A stretch of DNA of 64,000 nt from Mucilaginibacter sp. GTDB lineage: Bacteria; Bacteroidota; Bacteroidia; Sphingobacteriales; Sphingobacteriaceae. The DNA is taken from NCBI GenBank assembly GCA_030445275.1, contig JAUCSE010000088.1:1-64000 (forward strand), given 5' to 3'. The notes under the pieces are model-generated. The model did no database searches and was not told the origin of the DNA. It worked only from the letters and a program-made list of their open reading frames with translations. Shown in pieces: positions 1 through 9,700 of the stretch. The position numbers and the translations under genes are program-made. Position 1 is the first letter of the stretch. Every line of letters starts with the position of its first letter.

Positions 1-123
1 TGACAAGTAAAGTTATGTTGACAATGGAGAGCCGTATACATGGAGACATGTACGTACGGTTCGGGGGCGGGTTAGCAGAGACTTACCACCGCAAGGTGGC
101 AAAGCGCTGTTGGCCTAGCCTAC
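1..123 (+). mobile_element. 3' end of a group II intron (domains V and VI)
   Basis: Positions 29-62 form a 34-nt element matching group II intron domain V: GAGCCG pairs with CGGTTC, an inner ACATG/CATGT stem is capped by a GAGA (GNRA) tetraloop, the AGC catalytic triad sits in the 5' strand and a bulge lies in the 3' strand. It is followed by a domain VI-like hairpin: an outer GGTTAG/CTAGCC stem and an inner CCACC-GCAA-GGTGG stem. The intron probably ends with CCTAC at about 123. The intron-encoded reverse transcriptase, if present, lies outside the window. The ORF track reads through this RNA as the N-terminus of an integrase ORF; that protein segment is an artefact. Confidence 0.85.
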
Positions 124-350
124 TAAAGGAGATTGCGGACGTATCTGGTATAAATAAAAAGCTAACTTTTCATACCGCCAGACATACTTTTGCCACTACT
201 ATTACGCTTACCAATGGAGTACCAATGGAAACTGTGTCAAAAATGCTGGGTCATAAGTCAATAAAACAAACACAGCATTATGCTAAAGTCATTGATGTAA
301 AAATCAGTAAGGATATGAAATTGTTAAAAAGAAAGTTGGAGAAGGTTTAA
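124..350 (+). CDS. Tyrosine recombinase/integrase, 3' exon (partial)
   Basis: The reading frame after the intron encodes the C-terminal catalytic half of a tyrosine recombinase. HTARHTFAT carries the H-x-x-R box, MLGHKS the second His, and QHYAKV the nucleophilic Tyr. The sequence resembles Bacteroidota transposon and phage-type integrases, which normally have about 400 residues; only about 75 lie here. The upstream exon is outside the window, so the gene is cut by the intron at an LKEIAD-like position just before the R-H-R-Y core. It could be functional if the intron self-splices. A strong terminator hairpin follows directly. The family call is secure; activity is unknown. Confidence 0.85.
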
Positions 351-388
351 GTCTATTATTAATACATTTTTCGTAATAGCTCATTTCC

Positions 389-423
389 AAAAAAGGAAAG
401 TGCGTTGTTGCACTTTCCTTTTT
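389..423. terminator. Strong intrinsic terminator after the integrase
   Basis: AAAAAAGGAAAGTGC and GCACTTTCCTTTTT form a near-perfect 14-bp stem with a six-base loop, with A and T tracts on both sides. It lies 39 bp past the integrase stop and can work in both directions. No gene is visible from here to 648. Confidence 0.85.
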
Positions 424-648
424 GTATAAAGCCGATGGACTGGGTAGCTCTAACTACACCAGAAAGTAATCATTTATTATCTTGAGGTAATCCCGTTAAT
501 AATATAAATATATATGGCATGGTTAGGTTACAACCAGGACAACAGCGAAATGCAGCGTTAATCGCTGGCAGCCTGGATAACAAACGCTAGTAGTATTATC
601 CCTGGTCTAGTCGATAGTTATATCCACGATAAAGGCTACCTTACTTAA

Positions 649-1905
649 TCACGAAGTCCAGCTAAAAGAAAATGTGTGGCGATGATCAATTAAGCAATAA
701 CTGACCATTATTTGAGATTGTTCACAGATCTGTTTGATGATCGCAAGGCCCAGACCATTGTGCACACTATGCTGCTGATGTTTATAAAACCTGGTATAAA
801 TTCTTTCCGGGTCTATCGCGGCATCACCACCAGTATTCCTGACAACCAGTTCCCCTTGTTTGAGGTAAATATCTATCACGCCATCGTGAATATTATGCCG
901 GCTCGCATTACTCAATACATTATTTAGCAAAATATCCAGTAAATCAGGATGGATACGAATCAGGGCTTTTTCAGAACAATAGCTAACCGCAATCTGTTTC
1001 TCCAGCCAGAACTCTTCCAGCTGAATAATTTTATCTGTAACCTTTTCTTCGACATCGATCACGATGGTGTCGTTAAATTGGTTGTTTTCATTTTTGGAAA
1101 GCAGTAAAAGTGATTGCCCGAGATTAGTCAGCCTTCTAACCGACTGGTAAGCGCTTTCCATGGCCTGGCTTTGCTGTTCCGTTAAATTATCACCCTGCAC
1201 GATCGTATCCAGCTTGGAGCGGATAATACTGATGGGGGTCTGCATTTCATGGGACGCGTTCTCTGTAAATTCCTTCAGGACTATAAATTCCTTTTCTGCC
1301 CGGCTGACCATGTTCGCGATGCGCTCATTCATGAAATTAAACTCATCGGTGCCCGTTTCGCTAAAGGAAATGAACTTCCGGCTGCCCAGCTTATAATCCC
1401 GGAGCAGATCCAATACCTGGTAAAAAGGCCGCCAGAGTTTCCTAAATACAAAATGGCTAAGCAGCAGGGTAACGATAATGACCGGTAAAAGGGTGATCGT
1501 CGTGATCAGCATGATGGAACGGGATAAGCCTTGCAAGGCTTCCAATGATTTGGAAATCGTTATTAAATAGTACTGAGCCTTCTTATTATAAATATAATAC
1601 AAGGTTCTGTACTTACTGTTATCCTTATCGTCCGGATCATACCGTTCAGTGGTTTCAATATAAGGGGGGATTATGGTTTTCTGTTGCCGGTACGTGATCA
1701 GCCAGTCATCCGTCAGGCCGGCCTGTGGGAAGTAACCGTTTTTATGCGTATACAAGGCAATCTTTTGCGCCTGCTCATGCAGACTGTCGTCAAAATCAGC
1801 AATGAGCAGGTGATCGATCCAAAAATAACAGCCGATGCCGGAGAGAATAAAGATACCCAGAATGATGGGAAGGCTGATCCGGTTGTAACGCGTAAACAGT
1901 TTCAT
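649..1905 (-). CDS. Sensor histidine kinase (418 aa)
   Basis: This is a membrane-bound sensor kinase of a two-component system. An N-terminal membrane helix (about residues 11-31) and a second one (about 131-153) bracket a roughly 100-residue extracytoplasmic sensor. A HAMP-like linker is followed by the dimerisation/phosphoacceptor motif ENASHEMQTP with His at about 219, an N box (NNVLSNASRHN, about 328-338) and a G box (NGLGLAI, about 383). The catalytic domain is short but keeps the ATP-lid glycines. It lies 13 bp downstream of the response regulator gene and is surely cotranscribed with it. The divergent outer-membrane barrel gene is the natural candidate target. The ligand is unknown. 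Confidence 0.93.
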   Translation of the reverse strand: MKLFTRYNRISLPIILGIFILSGIGCYFWIDHLLIADFDDSLHEQAQKIALYTHKNGYFPQAGLTDDWLITYRQQKTIIPPYIETTERYDPDDKDNSKYRTLYYIYNKKAQYYLITISKSLEALQGLSRSIMLITTITLLPVIIVTLLLSHFVFRKLWRPFYQVLDLLRDYKLGSRKFISFSETGTDEFNFMNERIANMVSRAEKEFIVLKEFTENASHEMQTPISIIRSKLDTIVQGDNLTEQQSQAMESAYQSVRRLTNLGQSLLLLSKNENNQFNDTIVIDVEEKVTDKIIQLEEFWLEKQIAVSYCSEKALIRIHPDLLDILLNNVLSNASRHNIHDGVIDIYLKQGELVVRNTGGDAAIDPERIYTRFYKHQQHSVHNGLGLAIIKQICEQSQIMVSYCLIDHRHTFSFSWTS

Positions 1906-1918
1906 ACAAAGGGTGTCA

Positions 1919-2596
1919 TTAATGAATCACAAATTTATATCCCATCCCGTAAGCTACCTTGATATAATCCGGGCAACCTGCCTGAACAAGCTTTTTGCGA
2001 AGATTTTTGATATGCGCATAGATAAAATCATAGCTGTCGGCCATTTCAATATAACTTCCCCATAAATGTTCTACGATAGCTTCTTTGGTCACCACCTTAT
2101 TTTTATTGCCTATAAAATAAAGCAATAAGTCATATTCTTTTCGGGTCAAAGGGACTTCCTCGTCTTTTAGTTTTAAGGATTTTTTGGAAATATCTAATAC
2201 CAGGCGATCCAGCACAATCTTATTTTTGCCGCCAAATGACCTTCTGCGGATAATTGCAGCCACCCTGGCTCCCAGTTCAGACAAATGGAATGGTTTGGCC
2301 AAATAATCATCAGCACCCGTCTCCAGTCCCTGGATCTTATCATCGAGCGAATTGCGCGCACTGATGATCATGACACCGTCGGCTTTATCCATTTCCCTCA
2401 ACGCTTTCAAAATATCCAGTCCGTTCCCATTCGGAAGGTTAATGTCCAGCAGAATACAGACATATTCGTTCAGGTGTATCTTTTCCATTGCCGAATGATA
2501 GTCTGCAGTGGTATCACATAGAAATTCCTCATCCCTAAAATATGCACTAATACTTTCAGAGATTTCTTTTTCGTCCTCAACAATCAGTAGCTTCAT
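1919..2596 (-). CDS. OmpR/PhoB-family response regulator (225 aa)
   Basis: The N-terminal receiver domain (MKLLIVEDEKE) has the phosphoacceptor Asp in LLDINLPNG (about residue 51) and the conserved Lys in LAKPF. The C-terminal winged helix (LTRKEYDLLLYF through VAYGMGYKF) is the trans_reg_C type. The ORF track begins at a TTG at 2614; the ATG at 2596 is preferred because it begins exactly at the conserved MKLLIVEDE and is preceded by AAAGGGAAA. It is the first gene of the pair with the histidine kinase. It likely controls the divergent barrel gene at 2809 and possibly itself. Confidence 0.93.
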   Translation of the reverse strand: MKLLIVEDEKEISESISAYFRDEEFLCDTTADYHSAMEKIHLNEYVCILLDINLPNGNGLDILKALREMDKADGVMIISARNSLDDKIQGLETGADDYLAKPFHLSELGARVAAIIRRRSFGGKNKIVLDRLVLDISKKSLKLKDEEVPLTRKEYDLLLYFIGNKNKVVTKEAIVEHLWGSYIEMADSYDFIYAHIKNLRKKLVQAGCPDYIKVAYGMGYKFVIH

Positions 2597-2662
2597 ATTT
2601 TCCCTTTTAGACAAAGGAACATTCGGAATCTGTTTTATTTCTGGAATTCAGGCAATGAAAAG

Positions 2663-2682
2663 TAATCAGGTGACTTAATCAG
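2663..2682. promoter_or_regulatory. Direct repeat TAATCAG in the divergent promoter region
   Basis: Two exact TAATCAG heptamers are spaced with a 13-bp period between the response regulator start and the outer-membrane barrel start. OmpR-type regulators bind direct repeats, but usually at 10-11 bp spacing, so this is only a candidate site. Confidence 0.25.
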
Positions 2683-2808
2683 TTTCCATATAGACGGCGA
2701 ACGGCTTAATTCGTACAAAATCAAGCTGGCTCTTCCCCGGTGAATTCAACATTCAAAATTAATTCAGGTTTGTATCCGAATTTCGGCCACATATCTAACT
2801 ATGGTTTT

Positions 2809-5271
2809 ATGTATCGCATATTTATAACTTTTTTACTCCTGCTTAACTTCATGGGATCATTTGCGCAAACAAATGCAGGTAAAGGCAAAATTACCGGTAA
2901 AGTCACTGACGCCGTATCAAAAGCTCGGGTAGATTTTGCAACGGTTAGTATCTTCAAGACCGGCGCCACCAGCCCCTTTAATGGGATCAGTACTGATCAG
3001 AAGGGGAATTTCAAGGTAGATAATCTGCCGGCAGGAGAATACCAGGTAAGAGTGGAATTCCTGGGTTATCAATCCAAGCGCATTGATCATGTAACCATCA
3101 GCAGTACCTCACTAACTGCATCTTTAGGAAATATCCTTTTGTCGCCTGTTCAGAACCAGTTGCAGGGTGTCACCATAAGCGCAAAGGCTCCTGTAGTAGA
3201 AAATAAAATTGATAAACTGGTTTATAACGCCGCCAATGACCTTACCGCACAGGGAGGCGTTGCCCTGGATGTTCTAAAAAAAGTACCGATGGTCAGTGTC
3301 GATGTCGATGGTAACGTGGAACTGCAGGGAAATGCGAATGTACGTTTTTTAATCAACGGAAAGCCTTCCAGTATATTCGGTGCCAGCCTGGCAGATGCAC
3401 TACAGTCTATTCCCGCCAGTCAGATTAAAAGTATTGAAGTTATTACCAGTCCCGGGGCAAAGTATGATGCCGCGGGAACCGGCGGGATCATCAACATCGT
3501 ATTGAAAGACAGCAAAATACAGGGAATTAATGGAAGCGTAAATCTATCTGCAGGTACGCGCCTGGAAAACGGCTCATTCAATCTGAACGCCCGCAAAGGT
3601 AAATTGGGGGTTGGCTTATTTTTCAGCGGCAACGAGCAGTTAAATACGACAACAAAAAACACCACTGACCGCTTCTCATACAATAACAACAGGGATACGA
3701 TCAGCCGTCTGTTTCAACAGGGCAGCAGCCCTTTTACACGAAGCAGCTACCAGTCCGGATTGAACTTTAACTGGAGCATCACCAAGGATGATGAATTGAC
3801 AGCAACAGTAGGCTTCAATCATTTTGGCAACCATGGAACTGGAATGACCAATCAGGACCAGCAATCCTTCTTATCCACCGGTAGTATATTATCCGATATC
3901 CAGAGCATCAGGAATTCTGCCAGCAGGTTCAGCGCCAACACGACGGACTGGAGCATGGCTTATAAAAAGACCTTTAAAAAAGAGGGTCAGGAACTTGATG
4001 TTTTATACAGCTCCAGCTACGGAAAAAACACAGTGGATGCGTCGCAGGTCTCTGATTATCTCACCGGAGGTTATCCTTCTCCGGGTCTGCGGAGTCACAA
4101 CCCCGGTAAAGATCATGAAACAGACATCTCCATGGACTATACCCAACCGGTAAGCAAAGGATTTACGGTTGAGGCAGGTGCCAAATTAGTTTTGGAGAAC
4201 CTGAACAACAGCGTGGTTACGGATACATTGCTCCATGATGGCACTTATGTATCGAATCCCGGTCAGACCTATAGTTTTACCTACAAACGCAATATCTATG
4301 CGGCTTATCTTTCCACGTCCTTTTCCTTATTCCATGATTTCCTCAATGGCAAAGCAGGCCTGCGTTATGAACGAACCAATACCACCGCTGATTTTTCTGG
4401 AACCAATATTCCCGGTTATAACACCTTTGCACCATCCTTTATGGTACAGCATAAGCTGGATGAAACGCAATCCATTAAATTTGCTTACAGCTACCGCATA
4501 GAAAGACCCGACTACGGTGATTTGAATCCTTTTTTAAACGTCAGTGATCCGCACAACATCAGTACGGGCAACCCTTTATTGAAGCCGGAGATCGGCCACA
4601 ACTTTGAACTGGGCTATAACAAAACCTTCAAAAATGGCGGAAACATTTATTTTTCCGGTTTTTACCGCCGCAATACGGATGACATACAATCATTTACAAC
4701 TTATTATAAGGTGTACAGCGTCAACGGAACAAATTACTCGGATGTATCCCTTACGCAGCGGTATAATATCGGCTCACAAACAGGTATAGGCGCCAATATC
4801 TTCGGTTCGGTACCCGTGACGGAACACCTGAACCTGCGTTCAAACATACAGCTGGGGGAAAGAACGAACAGCACACCCGGCCTGGCTAGTGTAAGCGGAT
4901 TTGCCTATCGCCTAAACTTAAATGCCACTTATCAGTTTCCCAATAACCTGTTAGCCGAGGTATTCGGTAATTACAATTCATCACAAAAGAATATCCAGGG
5001 AACACGGCCTGCATTCGCATTTTACAACCTGGCGATACGAAAGCAATTCCTGAATAAAAATGCCAGTATCGGCTTAACTGCTGCTAATCCTTTTAACAGC
5101 TATGTCAATCAGCGCTCCACCGCGTTTGGCCCCAATTTTAACCAGTCAAATTTAAGACAGATCCCTTTTCGCTCCTTTGGTATTACCTTAAGCTATAAAT
5201 TTGGCAAGCTGGAGTTTAAAAAGAATGAAAAAGAAGAAAATAATGTTCCGCAGCAACCAACTGAAAATTAA
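2809..5271 (+). CDS. TonB-receptor-like outer-membrane beta-barrel protein (PF14905 type)
   Basis: After a signal peptide (MYRIFITFLLLLNFMGSFAQ) comes a carboxypeptidase-like regulatory domain (GKVTDAVSKARVDFATVSI, about 30-115), a plug region with SPGAKYDAAGTGGIINIVLKD, and a large beta barrel with alternating aromatic strands ending in LSYKFGKLEF. This is the architecture of the Bacteroidota outer-membrane beta-barrel family, related to TonB-dependent receptors. The track starts at a GTG at 2740; the ATG at 2809 is preferred because it begins the signal peptide directly. A Lys/Glu/Asn-rich tail follows the last strand. It is divergent from the two-component pair, suggesting control by it. 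The substrate cannot be read from sequence. Confidence 0.88.
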   Translation: MYRIFITFLLLLNFMGSFAQTNAGKGKITGKVTDAVSKARVDFATVSIFKTGATSPFNGISTDQKGNFKVDNLPAGEYQVRVEFLGYQSKRIDHVTISSTSLTASLGNILLSPVQNQLQGVTISAKAPVVENKIDKLVYNAANDLTAQGGVALDVLKKVPMVSVDVDGNVELQGNANVRFLINGKPSSIFGASLADALQSIPASQIKSIEVITSPGAKYDAAGTGGIINIVLKDSKIQGINGSVNLSAGTRLENGSFNLNARKGKLGVGLFFSGNEQLNTTTKNTTDRFSYNNNRDTISRLFQQGSSPFTRSSYQSGLNFNWSITKDDELTATVGFNHFGNHGTGMTNQDQQSFLSTGSILSDIQSIRNSASRFSANTTDWSMAYKKTFKKEGQELDVLYSSSYGKNTVDASQVSDYLTGGYPSPGLRSHNPGKDHETDISMDYTQPVSKGFTVEAGAKLVLENLNNSVVTDTLLHDGTYVSNPGQTYSFTYKRNIYAAYLSTSFSLFHDFLNGKAGLRYERTNTTADFSGTNIPGYNTFAPSFMVQHKLDETQSIKFAYSYRIERPDYGDLNPFLNVSDPHNISTGNPLLKPEIGHNFELGYNKTFKNGGNIYFSGFYRRNTDDIQSFTTYYKVYSVNGTNYSDVSLTQRYNIGSQTGIGANIFGSVPVTEHLNLRSNIQLGERTNSTPGLASVSGFAYRLNLNATYQFPNNLLAEVFGNYNSSQKNIQGTRPAFAFYNLAIRKQFLNKNASIGLTAANPFNSYVNQRSTAFGPNFNQSNLRQIPFRSFGITLSYKFGKLEFKKNEKEENNVPQQPTEN

Positions 5272-5638
5272 GAAAAAGATAAATGCTATTATTTTAAATA
5301 TACTAACTGAAGCTCCGTGTTGATTGACCACAATATTTGTGCTTACTGACGAAGAATAAAATGAAAAATATTTTCTGTACAAACGGATAGAGGAATAGCC
5401 GGTTATTAAAATGATTATGGCAGTGATACCCAACGGAAAACGCTGACAGCAAAAGAATAATATAAGAATAATGTGGCACATGCGAATATCATTTTCCTGC
5501 ACCCGGCTGAATATTCAGATTTTTAACATTCTCGATCCTTTAGATCTTCATTTTGCGAAGAATTGAACATGGTCAGCAAGTGTGGTTTTAGGCATAAACT
5601 AAAACCATACTCGTTGACCTCGTCATCAATTTATTTTC
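5272..5638. other. Intergenic region between convergent genes
   Basis: No convincing gene is visible. A 104-codon minus-strand ORF (5188-5502) overlaps the barrel gene and is hydrophobic only because of AT-rich sequence. The only clear structure is the long hairpin at 5571-5619. Confidence 0.6.
5571..5619. terminator. 21-bp hairpin downstream of the efflux operon
   Basis: GGTCAGCAAGTGTGGTTTTAG and CTAAAACCATACTCGTTGACC pair over 21 positions, with two G-T wobbles and one mismatch, around a 7-nt loop. It lies 20 bp beyond the membrane-fusion-protein stop on the minus strand. No T tract follows, so it may act as an mRNA 3' stabiliser as much as a terminator. Confidence 0.55.
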
Positions 5639-6754
5639 TTATCTGGTGGCCATTCTCAAGGGCGTCCCGAGCCTTATTTCGTCAGTCGCATTGGCAACTA
5701 ACACATCACCTGCTTTGAGCGCGCCGGTTACGGTAATGGTGTTTCCATCTTCCAAACCTTTCTTAACATCTACCCAAACAGCTTTATGATTAACAATACT
5801 GATCACAAAAACTCTTTCAGCATTCGTTACCAATGCCGTACGCGGAATAACAAAACCATGCTGATCTCCCTTAACCTGTAGGGAAATATCAGCATACATT
5901 TGCGGTAACAGTACGTGATCTTTGTTATCGACATCCATTTCCACTTGTTCGGTGCGGGTTTGAGGGTCAATACCGCCGGCCATTCTGCTGATGTGTGCTA
6001 CAAACTTTTGGCCGGGCAATGCCCTTACCGAAAAACCTACCGTATCCCGGTTATTCAGGTAACCGGTATATCCCTCGGTAATATTCATGGTCAACCTCAA
6101 TCTGTTTTGATCCTGTAGCACCAGCAATGGTTTGCCAGAGCTTTTATCGCCAGGCCCCACATAGGCACCTGGCGAAACGTTCCTGACGGTAATTACCCCG
6201 TCGAAAGGCGCTTTTATACTTAAATAATTAAGCAGGTCAGCCGCTTGCCTGAAGCTTGATTGCGATGCTTTCCATTGTGCACTATCCGCACTTGCTTTGG
6301 CAAGAGCAAGATCCAGATCATTAGGAGATATGGTACCCGGGATTTTACTGGTGCGGTTTAAACGTTCATAATTCGCCTTACTCCCTTTGTACGTTGCCAG
6401 TTTAGTGTTCATATCTGCCTGTGCCTGGTTATACTGGGATATCATTTCTGGTGCCTCCAGGTTAACCAGCAGCTGCCCTTTTTTCACACGTGTGCCTATA
6501 TCTACATTTATACTTTTTACATAACTGTTTTCCTTGGCATACAATTCTACGTTATTGTAGGGCACCAGTTGTCCAGGCACAGTTAATGGTGCACTGATCT
6601 GCCCGGTTGTCAATACGAATGATTGCACATCCACAGCCGCATTAACTGCTACTTTTCGATGGTTATTATTATTACTACTGCAGGAGGCAGTAATAAACCC
6701 TAAAATCAAAAGGCCTAAATACACCTTTATATTGTTTTTTTTTATCGTTTTCAT
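5639..6754 (-). CDS. RND efflux periplasmic adaptor (membrane fusion protein, 371 aa)
   Basis: This is a HlyD/AcrA-type adaptor linking the inner-membrane RND pump to the outer-membrane channel. A lipoprotein signal (LGLLILGFITASCSS) is followed by a biotinyl-lipoyl-like half (ELYAKENSYVKSINVDIGTRVKKGQLL), an alpha-helical hairpin (about 105-170), the second lipoyl half (IKAPFDGVITVRNVSPGAYVG) and beta-barrel/membrane-proximal domains (GGIDPQTRTEQVEMDV). It is the last gene of an operon transcribed small protein, OMF, RND, MFP, starting 36 bp after the RND gene. It is clearly paralogous to the adaptor at 30840-31922. Confidence 0.93.
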   Translation of the reverse strand: MKTIKKNNIKVYLGLLILGFITASCSSNNNNHRKVAVNAAVDVQSFVLTTGQISAPLTVPGQLVPYNNVELYAKENSYVKSINVDIGTRVKKGQLLVNLEAPEMISQYNQAQADMNTKLATYKGSKANYERLNRTSKIPGTISPNDLDLALAKASADSAQWKASQSSFRQAADLLNYLSIKAPFDGVITVRNVSPGAYVGPGDKSSGKPLLVLQDQNRLRLTMNITEGYTGYLNNRDTVGFSVRALPGQKFVAHISRMAGGIDPQTRTEQVEMDVDNKDHVLLPQMYADISLQVKGDQHGFVIPRTALVTNAERVFVISIVNHKAVWVDVKKGLEDGNTITVTGALKAGDVLVANATDEIRLGTPLRMATR

Positions 6755-6790
6755 TTGAATTATCTTGTTAATATTATTTAGACAATCTGG

Positions 6791-9700
6791 TTAATTATTA
6801 GCAGCCCCCACCTTATCGTAGCTGATGCTCCGTTCATCATCCGGATCCATGGATACGGAGGTAACAGCTGATCTTTTCTGCACTATGGAGAAGATCAAAG
6901 GCAGGATGAGCAAAGAGGCGATTGTTGAGGCGATCAATCCTCCGATCACAGCACGGCCCAAGGGGGCAGTTTGCCCCCCGGATTCGCCAATACCGGAAGC
7001 CATGGGTATCATCCCTACTGCCATGGCAATACTGGTCATCAAAATGGGCCTTAACCTTAATCCTGCCGCCTTAATTGCCGATTGCATAGAATCCTTATTT
7101 TCCAGCCGGATATGCTCGGCATTGGTCACCAGCAAAATAGCATTGGCTACGGAAACCCCTACCGACATAATGATGCCCATATAGGACTGAAGGTTTAATG
7201 TGGAATCGGTGATCCATAACAGGATCATTGACCCGGCCAGCACCGAGGGAATGGTAGTAACCACCACAAACGCAAGCTTAAACGACTGATAATTGGCCGC
7301 CAGCATTAGTAATAAAACAATGATGGTGATCAATAAGCCAGACTGCAGACTGCTCATCGTTTCATCCAGCAAGCTGGTCAATCCCCGTTTTTCCACCTTG
7401 ATCCCGACCGGCGGGTGCCCGGCATCTTGAATGACCTGATCAACCGCTTTGGAGGCTTTACCCAAATCAACTTTATTAATATTGGCACCAATGGATAAAA
7501 AGCGAACAGCGCCTTTTCTATCATACTGCTCTACCATGGTACTCACTTTTAGAGTCGCGACATCACCCAATGTTGGGGTCTGTTGCCCTTTTAAAAGCGG
7601 TATCGATGCGATATCAGCAAGTCCCTTCATATCATATTCCGGGATCTGTACCTGCACATTATAACTGGTGGCATTATTTTGGTCAAGCCATAATACTTTT
7701 TGTGTAAAGCGGCTAGATGAAGTAGCGTCTGTTATGGAACTGGCCACATTGCTCATGGTTAAACCCAACTGTTTGACTTTCTGACGGTCAATCGTAATAC
7801 TGATAGATGGATAATTCAGGCTCTCTTTCTGTTGAACATCTCTTAAAAACGGAACTTTTTTTAATCCCGCAATGATCTTGTTCGCATAAGCCTGGCTCTG
7901 ATCCAGGTTTTTACCGGTTACTGCAACCTCTATAGGGGTTGTGGAACCCTGGCTCATGATCTTATCCGTAAGGTCGATAGGCTCAAAGGTAACCTGCACC
8001 TCGGGCATTACCTGATGCAGACGCTGGCGGATCTTTTCTTCGAGCCCGTCTAGGTCTGTTTTATAGTCCGGGTTCAAAGCAATCTGCATAATGGCCTGGT
8101 CAGATCCGCTCATAAAAAAGATAATGGGGATAGTTGGATAGGTAGATGGATGCGAACCGGCAAAAGAAGAGATGATCTCGATATTTTGCTTGCCACCAAC
8201 CAGGTCGTATATGTTTTGCTGTGCCTTTAGCATATATGCCTCCGTATTTTCGAGTCGGGTACCCACAGGTGCTTTTATCCTCAGCTGAAACTGACCGCTA
8301 TTTACTTTAGGCAAAATATCCGTTCCCAGGTTCATTAAACCGATAGCTACTATACCGAACGAAACAATTACATACAGCATAATAACGAGGTTTTTCCTGT
8401 TCATTATCCGAGTCAAAAAGTTCAGGAAATAGGTTTCAAATTTTTCAAAACGGTTAACCTGATGTTCTTTTTTATCGGGCTGATGATCTTTCAGCAACCA
8501 GTTGGACAAAACAGGAACAAAAGTTTGCGAAAGCAAAAAAGCCGCGATCATCGAGAAGCCAACAGCAAGTGATAGGGGCATAAACATACCCCTGGGAATA
8601 CCGGTCATGAAAAATGCCGGAACAAACACAGCCAGAATACTCAATAATATCAGCAGCTTTGGCAAGGCAATTTCCTGACAGGCATCCGCAATAGCACGCG
8701 CCTTGGTTTTCCCCATTTCCTGGTGCCGGTGAATATTCTCAATCGTAACCGTTGACTCATCAACCAAAATCCCGATAGCCAATGCCAGGCCGCCCAGCGT
8801 CATGATATTGATCGTTTGCCCAAATAACTTCAGCAGCAATCCGCCAATGATAATAGATACCGGGATATTGACAATTACAATAACTGCGCTTCGCCAGTCA
8901 CCCAGGAACAACAGCACCATAATACCTGTTAAGATGGCACCGATCACCCCTTCACTGATCAAACTCTTAACAGAATTGATCACATAAACAGATTGGTCAA
9001 ACTCAAATTTGAGCTTCACATCCGGAGGCAAAAGACTTTGCATATAGGGCAGTTGTTTTTTGAGCCCCTGCACAACCGACCAGGTAGATGCTGATGCATT
9101 TTTGATGACCGGCATATAAATGGCTCTTTTGCCATCTATATAGGCATAACCGGTAGTGATATCGGCACCGTCACTCACCTTAGCGATATCCTTTAAAAAC
9201 AGGGTCGCACCGTTTTGATAACGTAAAGGAATATTTTCGAAATCCTTAACCTTAGCTATAACCGTATTGGCCGGGGTAAGATACATAGTGGTGCCGATGC
9301 GTACATTACCAGCCGGTGAGATCTGGTTATTATCCTGAACCGCAGCCGTTATTTCCTGCGGGGTCAGGTTATGGCTCCGCATTAAAGCAGGGTCGACATC
9401 AATCACTACGGTCCGGGCATTACCGCCTACCGGTGGTGGTGATGAAAGTCCGGGCACGCTGGAAAAGGTAGGCCTCACCAATGTGGAGGCCAGATCCTGC
9501 AGCTCGTTATTATTGCGTTTGTCGCTACTGAGTGTAAGCTGGCCGACCGGCAGACTGGATGCATCAAAACGCAGGATGATGGGTGGTGGCGTACCATCAG
9601 GCATGGACGCGAATGCCCGGTTGGTTAAAGAGGTAACCTCGGCAGCAGCCTGGGCCATGTTGGTGCCATCATAAAAAGATAACTTAAGCAGGCTTAGCCC

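Noticed and set aside
15-123. N-terminal 36 residues of the track ORF 15-350
   Set aside because: This stretch is structured intron RNA (domains V and VI), not integrase protein.
5188-5502. 104-codon minus-strand ORF overlapping the outer-membrane barrel end
   Set aside because: Hydrophobic composition arises from AT-rich sequence opposite a real gene.
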